Positions 54,245 through 60,959 of a stretch of 64,000 bases of DNA are shown one piece after another (position 1 is the first letter of the stretch; each line of letters opens with the position of its first letter). The DNA comes from Nonlabens sp. YIK11 (GTDB lineage Bacteria > Bacteroidota > Bacteroidia > Flavobacteriales > Flavobacteriaceae). Both the position numbers and the translations under genes were made by a program. A model generated the notes under the pieces. The model saw only the letters and a program-made list of their open reading frames with translations. It searched no databases and was not told the origin of the DNA. Where the stretch lies: assembly GCF_001413925.1 (NCBI RefSeq), contig NZ_LBMJ01000001.1, positions 372,001-436,000 on the forward strand. The letters run 5' to 3'.

Positions 54245-54946
54245 TTGAGTTCCCAAGTTCTTGATAATTCCTATCTCACCGGTAAAGTCCTGCTATTTGA
54301 CAAGCCTTTAAACTGGACGTCGTTTCAAGTGGTCAACAAAGTGCGCTGGATGATCAAACAGCGCTACGGATTGAAGAAAATCAAGGTCGGTCACGCTGGA
54401 ACCTTGGATCCACTAGCGACTGGTTTGCTCATTATATGCACAGGAAAGGAAACCAAAAATATCACCACCTATCAAGCTCAAGAAAAAGAGTATACGGGAA
54501 CCATAACTTTAGGAGCTACCACACCTAGTTATGATCTGGAAACCGAGATTGATCAAACCTTTTCTACCGACCACTTAACAGAAGATCTACTCCAGCAAAC
54601 CACCGAACAATTCACTGGTGATATCCAGCAACGACCGCCCATTTTTAGTGCTATAAAACAAGAAGGAAAGAGATTGTACGAGCTGGCTCGAGAAGGAAAA
54701 ACAACCGAGATTCCAACTCGTGCGGTTCATGTTTCTGCGTTTGAACTCACTAAAATAGAACTACCCGAAGTAGATTTTAGAATCGCCTGTAGTAAAGGAA
54801 CCTACATTAGGTCACTGGCAAATGATTATGGTGCGGCCTTAAATAATGGAGGTCACTTGAGCGCGTTGCGCCGGACCAAAATTGGTAACTACAACGTGCA
54901 GGATGCGATGGGTCTTGAAGAGTTTGAGAAATTACTTTCTTTTTAG
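54245..54946 (+). CDS. truB: tRNA pseudouridine synthase B
   Basis: Makes pseudouridine 55 in the T-loop of tRNA. The 233-residue protein has the catalytic Asp in GHAGTLDPLATG near residue 58, and the RPPIFSAIKQEGKRLYELAREG and CSKGTYIRSLANDYG segments. It begins at TTG 54245; no ATG before the conserved domain exists in frame. The distance to uppP (34 bp) suggests one operon. Confidence 0.95.
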   Translation: MSSQVLDNSYLTGKVLLFDKPLNWTSFQVVNKVRWMIKQRYGLKKIKVGHAGTLDPLATGLLIICTGKETKNITTYQAQEKEYTGTITLGATTPSYDLETEIDQTFSTDHLTEDLLQQTTEQFTGDIQQRPPIFSAIKQEGKRLYELAREGKTTEIPTRAVHVSAFELTKIELPEVDFRIACSKGTYIRSLANDYGAALNNGGHLSALRRTKIGNYNVQDAMGLEEFEKLLSF

Positions 54947-54994
54947 AACAGCATTACAAAATATTCTATCTTACGCTTCTCTAATTCAGGAGCT

Positions 54995-55498
54995 ATGAAA
55001 TTAAAATTGATCTATGCACTAGCTTTATGCATCAGCGTATCTGCATGCAAGACGCAACAGGATAGCGACACGATAGCACAAACTCCAGAGCTGGAAGAAA
55101 TGAGTCGTTTTGCCGAGGCTAAAATAGGTGTTGGCGACGCTTCGACTTTTCAGCTGGCGGTAACGGAATCATCTCTTTTAAATGCCGCAACTAAATTTAT
55201 TATGGAGAGTAATGACGGCAATTTAGTTTCCTATACCTACAAGATAGAAAACATTGACGGGAATAGGTTTTTGAGATTGTACAGAGAAGATGGAAAGATT
55301 ACTACCATAGCAATTGATTATAATTCTGAAAAAGCAGCCTATTATACGGGCAACACTATATGCACCTCAAGTTCCAGTTCAAAGGGTTGCATACCAGACG
55401 GTAAAGCCTGCTCCAAAATTGAGAATACAGATGCAACTGGCCAGTGCACTAGAACTTCCATTGCATTTTATGACGACGATCTATCCAAAGAAGGATAA
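54995..55498 (+). CDS. Lipoprotein of unknown function
   Basis: The 167-residue product has a lipoprotein signal with lipobox SVSAC (Cys18) and a mature part with a Ser-rich stretch (about 125-135) flanked by cysteines (CTSSSSSKGC ... CSKIENTDATGQC). These suggest disulfides in the periplasm or at the surface. Function is not recognised. It ends one base before the convergent XRE/S24 gene. Confidence 0.7.
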   Translation: MKLKLIYALALCISVSACKTQQDSDTIAQTPELEEMSRFAEAKIGVGDASTFQLAVTESSLLNAATKFIMESNDGNLVSYTYKIENIDGNRFLRLYREDGKITTIAIDYNSEKAAYYTGNTICTSSSSSKGCIPDGKACSKIENTDATGQCTRTSIAFYDDDLSKEG

Positions 55499-55499
55499 A

Positions 55500-56258
55500 T
55501 TAACTCGTCAACTTTCGTAATTCCTCCATCTGTTGTTGAAGGGCATTCATTTTGCTCGATATATCATTAGCAATTTCAGGCAGTCGACGGTAAAAGACAT
55601 AACGTGCGCGCCATACTTGCTTGACTTGTGATAATTCCAGCGTCATGTCTTCAATCTTATTGTGGTCAGCCCTTAAGGTCAACTTCTTGCCGGTAAGGTA
55701 CATTCTACGCAAAATAAATTGATCTGCTGTCACGACCAGGACCATGGTGCCAGCATTAAGTTTAGAAACGACATTAGAAGGAACAAACTCGGCAATCACA
55801 ATATCTTTAGGGAACAAGCCCTCGTCGCGGCTTGTCATTTCCAGACTGTCAACGGTGTAAGCTATAAACCGTTTATCTAGATTAATGGGTAATTGGAGCT
55901 GCGGCATGTCCTGCATAAATTGCTCATTCAGGCTGTATTCTAGGTAATCGCCAGCATTATTAGGCGTGATGCAGGGCACACTAGCAAACTTCTCACGCTC
56001 CAGCTCTTCGGGTGAAACGGTAAGTTGATCATTAAATCGTAATAATTGGTTCACCGTTAATTCGGCAGTTAACATGTCGTCTATTGAAATGCTAAAATAA
56101 TTAGCAATTGTAATAATAGTCTCAATCTTTGGTTCACTACGACCTTCTTCATAAGCGCCTAAAGTACCGCGTTTTAAGTCAAACATATCGGCAAATGCCT
56201 GTTGAGACAAACCCTTAACACCACGTATCTTTTTTATGTTTTTACCAAAAAACGACAT
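55500..56258 (-). CDS. XRE-type regulator with an S24-like domain lacking the catalytic Lys
   Basis: The 252-residue protein has a helix-turn-helix (about residues 5-60, LSQQAFADMFDLKRGTLGAYEEGRSEPK), a middle linker and an S24/LexA-like C-terminus. The Ser position is kept (VDSLEMTS), but the usual Lys site reads ILRRMYLTG, with Arg in place of Lys. Self-cleavage is therefore unlikely, and the domain may bind a ligand or a partner instead. The DNA-binding half is intact. It is divergent from the YbjN-PspA-flotillin operon and is its probable regulator; TTGCTAA repeats lie in the shared region. Confidence 0.82.
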   Translation of the reverse strand: MSFFGKNIKKIRGVKGLSQQAFADMFDLKRGTLGAYEEGRSEPKIETIITIANYFSISIDDMLTAELTVNQLLRFNDQLTVSPEELEREKFASVPCITPNNAGDYLEYSLNEQFMQDMPQLQLPINLDKRFIAYTVDSLEMTSRDEGLFPKDIVIAEFVPSNVVSKLNAGTMVLVVTADQFILRRMYLTGKKLTLRADHNKIEDMTLELSQVKQVWRARYVFYRRLPEIANDISSKMNALQQQMEELRKLTS

Positions 56259-56262
56259 TATT

Positions 56263-56342
56263 TTGCTAATTTTATTTGCAATTAAAACTTTTTGTATATA
56301 TTTACACTAACAATATTAGCAATATATATTGGATGTTGCTAA
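56263..56342. promoter_or_regulatory. Putative operator: TTGCTAA half-sites
   Basis: Three copies of TTGCTAA or its complement lie in the intergenic region: TTGCTAA at 56263-56269 (ending six bases before the XRE start codon), TTAGCAA at 56316-56322 and TTGCTAA at 56336-56342. The last two form an inverted pair separated by 13 nt. The region is AT-rich. They could be the operators of the adjacent XRE/S24 regulator, controlling its own gene and the divergent operon. The rest of the 315-bp gap holds one palindrome copy (56420-56435), and no gene I can support. Confidence 0.4.
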
Positions 56343-56419
56343 TTATTTGAACATTAATGTGCAGATTTGACTGTTACCGATCAACAAACTAGAACGATGC
56401 AATAGGCCAGTGCATAGTT

Positions 56420-56435
56420 CGCTTTCGCGAAAGCG
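56420..56435. repeat. Palindromic repeat copy 17 (perfect, intergenic)
   Basis: Perfect core flanked by AGTT and AAAT, near the start of the YbjN-PspA operon. Confidence 0.95.
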
Positions 56436-56573
56436 AAATAGTAAAAGTTTAAAAATCTATCCAACTTAAAACTACATCTATGACCACACTTATTCTACTT
56501 TACCTTCAAGAATGCCTTACGGTTTTCCTGTGATCTCGCAAGAGCTTTTCGTAATATTAAACCAGTAATAAAA

Positions 56574-56975
56574 ATGCCTATGGACAACTATTTTAATACA
56601 ATTAAGGATTTCTTACAGGAACTTAATTTTGAGATTACCAGAGAAAACCGGACTGACGGCATTCTTGTCATTGAAAAAGAAAGTGTAGGCGTCAAGAACC
56701 TTATTCTAGGTATCGCGCCACCTATCCTAATTATGGAGCAGTACATTTTCAAGATCAACAATAAAAACGAAGAGGTATTTAAAAGCCTGCTTCAAAAAAA
56801 CAGAGACATCATTCACGGCGCTTTTGTCCTGGACGAGAGTGGAACTAAAGTCATCTTTAGAGACACCCTACAAATAGAAAACATCGACCTGAATGAGCTT
56901 GAAGGCACCCTTAACTCGTTAAGCTTGCTCTTAAGTGAGTACTCTGACCAGATTATTAAATTTTCAAAATACTAA
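56574..56975 (+). CDS. YbjN-like protein (type III chaperone-like fold)
   Basis: The 133-residue protein resembles the YbjN/CesT-type chaperone-like fold, with a MEQYIFKINNK strand and a C-terminal SLLLSEYSDQIIKFSKY helix. No signal peptide or membrane helix is visible, so it is cytosolic. Such proteins are often first in PspA operons, where they may assist complex assembly. It is 11 bp upstream of pspA. Confidence 0.7.
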   Translation: MPMDNYFNTIKDFLQELNFEITRENRTDGILVIEKESVGVKNLILGIAPPILIMEQYIFKINNKNEEVFKSLLQKNRDIIHGAFVLDESGTKVIFRDTLQIENIDLNELEGTLNSLSLLLSEYSDQIIKFSKY

Positions 56976-56986
56976 AAACGAACATC

Positions 56987-57700
56987 ATGAACATATTCAA
57001 ACGACTTTTCAAAATAGGACAGGCAGAAGCAAACGCAGCAGTCAACAACATGGAAGATCCCATCAAAATGACCGAACAAGGAATTCTTGACATGAAAGAG
57101 GACCTCAACAAAAGTGTCGAGGCAATGGCACAAGTCAAGGCACTCGCCATACGCTCTAAAAATGACAAGGAAGAGCATGCTGCTACCGCAAAGGATTATG
57201 AACAAAAAGCGATTATCATCCTTAAAAAAGCCCATAGTGGCGAGATGGATAGTGCAGAGGCAGATCGCCTTGCAAAAGAAGCACTGGCCAAAAAAGAGGC
57301 AGCACAGCTTAATGTGGAACGCGCCCAGAAAGAAAGTGAGAAATTTGAAAACAACGTGGCTCAATTAAAATCGACCATTGACACGATCAAGTCAAACATC
57401 ACCAACTGGGAAAATGAATTAAAAACATTGAAGGCTCGTGTCAAAGTGAGCGATGCTACAAAAAACGTCAACAAGCAAATGGCAGAACTGGACAGCACTG
57501 GCACGGTAAGCATGCTGGAACGCATGAAGGAAAAGGTAGCACAAGACGAAGCGCTTGCCGAAGCCTACAGCGAGATGGCTGGCTCTAAAACAAGTGTAGA
57601 TGATGAAATCGATGCTGCGGCAGATACAAAACAAGCCAAAGTAGAAGATGATCTTGCCAAGTTGAAAGAGCAACTAGGCATTAAAAAGGATGAGGCGTAG
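56987..57700 (+). CDS. pspA: PspA/IM30 family membrane-stress protein
   Basis: The 237-residue protein is a long coiled coil with the PspA signature: MNIFKRLFKIGQAEANAAVNNMEDPIKMTEQGILDMKEDL, then AKKEAAQLNVERAQKESEKFE. It ends in a short acidic/Lys-rich tail. PspA proteins polymerise on damaged inner membrane and support membrane integrity. Here it is in an operon with YbjN-like, NfeD-type and flotillin genes, and no PspF-type activator is seen. Confidence 0.9.
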   Translation: MNIFKRLFKIGQAEANAAVNNMEDPIKMTEQGILDMKEDLNKSVEAMAQVKALAIRSKNDKEEHAATAKDYEQKAIIILKKAHSGEMDSAEADRLAKEALAKKEAAQLNVERAQKESEKFENNVAQLKSTIDTIKSNITNWENELKTLKARVKVSDATKNVNKQMAELDSTGTVSMLERMKEKVAQDEALAEAYSEMAGSKTSVDDEIDAAADTKQAKVEDDLAKLKEQLGIKKDEA

Positions 57701-57856
57701 GTTTCTATTGCCAGCGCAAGTTGTCAGTCTAAGCCTGTCTAATAAGTGTCGTTACGCAACAACAAGCCTTTGTGCAGTCGCATTTCAACAAGCTTGTGCT
57801 GAGTTTATCGAAATGCTCAGAGTGACAGGAAAATTCTAACCATTAACAACCAACCA
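57701..57856. repeat. Intergenic REP-like sequence
   Basis: The gap between pspA and the OB-fold gene has a dyad-rich stretch (57770-57828, with TCAACAAGCTTGTGCTGAGT and ATGCTCAGAGTGACAGG) of the same general type as the 48.5 kb cluster, in which GAGCTTGTCGAA-like words recur. A further word of this type occurs after the OB-fold gene at 58581-58600. No gene or T-run terminator is visible. Confidence 0.55.
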
Positions 57857-58564
57857 TTGGAAAACTATTTCAACATACTATTTTCTGAAGTGAACATCAC
57901 ACTTACCGTGCTGCTGCTCATCCTCATTATCTATTGGATTTTTACCATGATTAGCGGTATTGATCTTGACCTGGATATAGACGTTGACATCGATGTAGAT
58001 GCAGATCTGGACATGGATTTTGACAGCATTGAAGGTGGTAACCTTGATTTTGAAGATGTTGCCAATGCAGAGGTAGATCGCGAGCATGTCGTCAATAAGC
58101 GCACGCGCCAGCTCAAATGGTGGCAAATCATCTTGATTTACTTCAATTTTGTGGGTTTGCCGTTCATGTTCACCTTTACCTTTTGGATCTTCATATGGTG
58201 GCTCATGAGCGTTTTAACCACAGCCGTTACGGGAAGCTATGACAACATTTTTGGTTTCATCATCGTGCTGGTAGCTATCCTTCCAGCGCTATTTGTGACT
58301 AAAGTAGTGACCACGCCTTTTAAGGCCTTTTTCAAAAATCTTAATAAAGATGGAGACAAAGCAGTGGACTTTTTGGGCCGCAGCGCTATCTTGATGTCCT
58401 CTATTTCTGGAGACAAATTGGGCAATGCTGAAGTGCTTGCCGATGGAAACCCGATGAGTATTTATGTCAAGTCCCTGGATGGATCAGAATTACGCTTTCG
58501 CGAAAGCGTGCTCATCATCAAGCAATCAGACGATAAGAATTATTTTTTAGTGAGTAAAGCGTAA
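57857..58564 (+). CDS. NfeD/YqiJ-like OB-fold membrane protein
   Basis: The 235-residue protein starts at TTG 57857. It has a first transmembrane helix (about 14-33), an acidic region (about 35-60) rich in alternating Asp (D-L-D-I-D-V-D pattern), two helices (about 92-150) and a C-terminal OB-type domain. It resembles YqiJ, the partner of flotillin-like YqiK in E. coli, and lies directly before the flotillin gene, so a membrane complex with flotillin is likely. The palindrome at 58493-58508 encodes RFRES in the OB domain. The Asp run may bind divalent metal. Confidence 0.82.
   Translation: MENYFNILFSEVNITLTVLLLILIIYWIFTMISGIDLDLDIDVDIDVDADLDMDFDSIEGGNLDFEDVANAEVDREHVVNKRTRQLKWWQIILIYFNFVGLPFMFTFTFWIFIWWLMSVLTTAVTGSYDNIFGFIIVLVAILPALFVTKVVTTPFKAFFKNLNKDGDKAVDFLGRSAILMSSISGDKLGNAEVLADGNPMSIYVKSLDGSELRFRESVLIIKQSDDKNYFLVSKA
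58493..58508. repeat. Palindromic repeat copy 18 (perfect, in the OB-fold gene)
   Basis: Perfect core read as RFRES (SELRFRESVLII), inside a beta strand-loop of the OB-type domain. Confidence 0.95.
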
Positions 58565-58668
58565 TCCATCAAAATGTAAGTCTGAGCTTGTCGACGACAT
58601 TTCACAATTAAAAAAATCAATTAATAATAACCACCGCAGAAATCCTTCTGCACAACCAAAAAACAACT

Positions 58669-60741
58669 ATGGACGGAATTTTAGGAATTATTGTAACAGG
58701 ACTGGGAATTCTCCTTTTCCTAGTCATCGTTTACTTCGCAATCATTGCGATGTTTTACAAAAAAGTACATCAAGGACAGGCGCTGGTGCGTACTGGTTTT
58801 GGAGGTACAAAAGTCGCTACAGACAAAGGATTGTATGTAGTGCCGGTTTTCCACCGTGTGGAGACCATGGATATTTCAGTTAAGAAAATTCAGATTGAGC
58901 GTATGGGCGTGGAAGGTTTGATATGTAAGGACAACATGCGAGCCGATATTAAAGTGGCCTTTTTTGTACGCGTCAACAATGAGGTAGAGTACATCAAGAA
59001 AGTGGCGCAAACCATAGGTGTGCAACGCGCTTCTCGCATTGAAACGCTAGAAGATCTTTTTGAAGCCAAGTTTTCTGAGGCACTAAAAACAGTTGGGAAA
59101 AAATTCCAGTTCATTGACCTTTATGAAGCACGTCGCGAGTTCCGTGATGAGATTGTAGACATCATTGGAACTGACCTGAATGGTTACACACTAGAAGACT
59201 GTGCCATTGACTTTTTAGAGCAAACCAGTGTAGAATTCTTGAAAAAAGACAACATTCTGGATGCAGAAGGTATCAAGAAGATTACTGAATTAACGGCAGC
59301 TCAAAACATCAAGGCCAACTTGATCACACGCGATGAAGAAAAAACCATTCGCAAGCAAGATGTAGAAGCGCGTGAAGCCATCCTTGAACTGGACAAACAA
59401 CTGGCAGAAAAAGAAGAGCAACAAAAACGTGAGATTGCAAACATAAAATCTCGTGAGGAAGCAGAAACCCTAAAAGTCTCTGAAGAAGAACGACTCAAAT
59501 CAGAAACTGCTCGTATAGCAACTGAGGAAAAAGTAAAAATTGCCGAAGAGAACATGCAGCGTCAGATTATCGTGGCAGAAAAGAACAAGCAACGTACCGA
59601 TGCTGTAGAAACTGAGCGTGTAGAAAAAGACCGATTACTAGAAGCCACAGAACGTGAAAGAGTGGTTACTCTAGCTCAAATTGAGAAAGAAAAGGTAGTT
59701 GAGGTTGAGAAGAAGAACATTCAGGATGTTATTAGAGATCGAGTAGTTCTTGAAAAAGGAGTGGTAGAAGAGCAGGAAAACATGAAAGACATTGAGGCTT
59801 TCAAATCTGCAGATCGTGCAAAACAAGTGGCTATCACTAATGCAGAGGCCAAAGCGCAGGACGAGTTAATAAGAATCACCATTGCTGCAGAGGCTTCTAA
59901 ACAAGCAGCTATTCAAAAAGCAGAAGAAATTAATATCGAAGCACTAGCTCACAAAGAAGCCAGTGAAAAAGAGGCAGATGCCCGTAAGATTCTTGCTGAG
60001 GCGCAAGCTAAAGAAGAAGCTACTGTAGGTCTTTCTGAAGCACAAGTAATGCATGCAAAAGCAGAGGCTAGCGAGCGTCAAGGAATTGTAGATGCACTCA
60101 TCATCCAGAAAAAAGCAGAAGCCGAAGCAAGCGGAATTACCGCCAAAGCTGCTGCAAAACGTCAAGATGGACTCGCAGAGGCAGAAGTAATCAAAGAAAA
60201 AGCCCTTGCAGATGCCGCTGGTATTGAGGAGAAAGCAAATGCCATGAAGAAACTGGACGGTGTAGGTAAGGACCATGAAGAGTTCAAACTACGTCTGGAT
60301 AAGGAGCTTCAAGTAGACCTGGCACAAATCAACATACAGAAAGATATTGCAGACGCACAAGCGCAGGTGATAGGAGATGCATTAAAAGCAGCTAAGATTG
60401 ACATTGTAGGTGGCGAGACCATGTTCTTTGAACAAATCATAGGCCAGATCACTAAGGCTAAAGGCTATGACAGACTGGTCAAGCATTCTGAAACCGTATC
60501 TGAAGTCAAAGACGCCATTCTAGGAAGCGACGATGTAAAAGGAAATCTACTCGATAAAGTAAAGGACTTTGCAGACCGTTACGACATCAGTTCTGAAGAC
60601 ATCAAGAACCTGACGATTGCTAATTTGTTGATCGATCTACAGGCTAGAGTTGACAATAATGAAGACCAGAACATGTTGACCAACCTCATGAATCTTGCTA
60701 AAGGAATGGGGTTATCCAACAAAAAGTTGGGGAATATCTAG
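58669..60741 (+). CDS. Flotillin-like SPFH protein (YqiK-type)
   Basis: The 690-residue protein has an N-terminal helix (residues 5-28), an SPFH domain (about 30-210, with the GQALVRTGFGGTKVATDKG start), a very long Ala/Glu-rich coiled coil (about 210-555) and a flotillin-type C-terminus. It should form ring or lattice assemblies on the membrane. It follows the YqiJ-like gene, as in the E. coli yqiJK pair, and is followed by the giant coiled-coil gene. The sequence is continuous with no break. Confidence 0.93.
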   Translation: MDGILGIIVTGLGILLFLVIVYFAIIAMFYKKVHQGQALVRTGFGGTKVATDKGLYVVPVFHRVETMDISVKKIQIERMGVEGLICKDNMRADIKVAFFVRVNNEVEYIKKVAQTIGVQRASRIETLEDLFEAKFSEALKTVGKKFQFIDLYEARREFRDEIVDIIGTDLNGYTLEDCAIDFLEQTSVEFLKKDNILDAEGIKKITELTAAQNIKANLITRDEEKTIRKQDVEAREAILELDKQLAEKEEQQKREIANIKSREEAETLKVSEEERLKSETARIATEEKVKIAEENMQRQIIVAEKNKQRTDAVETERVEKDRLLEATERERVVTLAQIEKEKVVEVEKKNIQDVIRDRVVLEKGVVEEQENMKDIEAFKSADRAKQVAITNAEAKAQDELIRITIAAEASKQAAIQKAEEINIEALAHKEASEKEADARKILAEAQAKEEATVGLSEAQVMHAKAEASERQGIVDALIIQKKAEAEASGITAKAAAKRQDGLAEAEVIKEKALADAAGIEEKANAMKKLDGVGKDHEEFKLRLDKELQVDLAQINIQKDIADAQAQVIGDALKAAKIDIVGGETMFFEQIIGQITKAKGYDRLVKHSETVSEVKDAILGSDDVKGNLLDKVKDFADRYDISSEDIKNLTIANLLIDLQARVDNNEDQNMLTNLMNLAKGMGLSNKKLGNI

Positions 60742-60752
60742 GTAGATTTTAG

Positions 60753-60880
60753 GACGCTCCACTATTCTTTCTTGAGAAAGAATAGTGTCGGGCTATCCGC
60801 TTAATCTTTTGAATATCTCACAGGTTTTAATAACCTGTGAGATCTCAAAAAGGATGTCGCTGCTATCCCTAGCGCTAGCA
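60753..60880. repeat. Composite hairpin element after the flotillin gene
   Basis: Two perfect 12-bp stems sit in tandem: CACTATTCTTTC at 60760-60771 pairs with 60776-60787, and ATCTCACAGGTT at 60815-60826 pairs with 60832-60843 (5-nt loop). The second is nested in a longer imperfect inverted repeat: GGGCTATCCGCTTAATCTTT on the left and the complement of AAAAAGGATGTCGCTGCTAT on the right align with only a few differences. A CTAGCGCTAG palindrome closes the element. There is no T run, so it is not a standard terminator. It resembles intergenic palindromic elements I have seen in flavobacteria, but I cannot confirm this. Confidence 0.6.
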
Positions 60881-60959
60881 GAATGATTTACCACTAGAAC
60901 AAGAGTTTCATCAACCTCTATGGCTCTATTAACCATCAATTACTACTATTCTACTTTCA

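Noticed and set aside
56480-56533. A 17-residue hydrophobic peptide frame (MTTLILLYLQECLTVFL) before the YbjN gene
   Set aside because: Too short, without a clear ribosome-binding site or conservation evidence; could be chance in an AT-rich leader.
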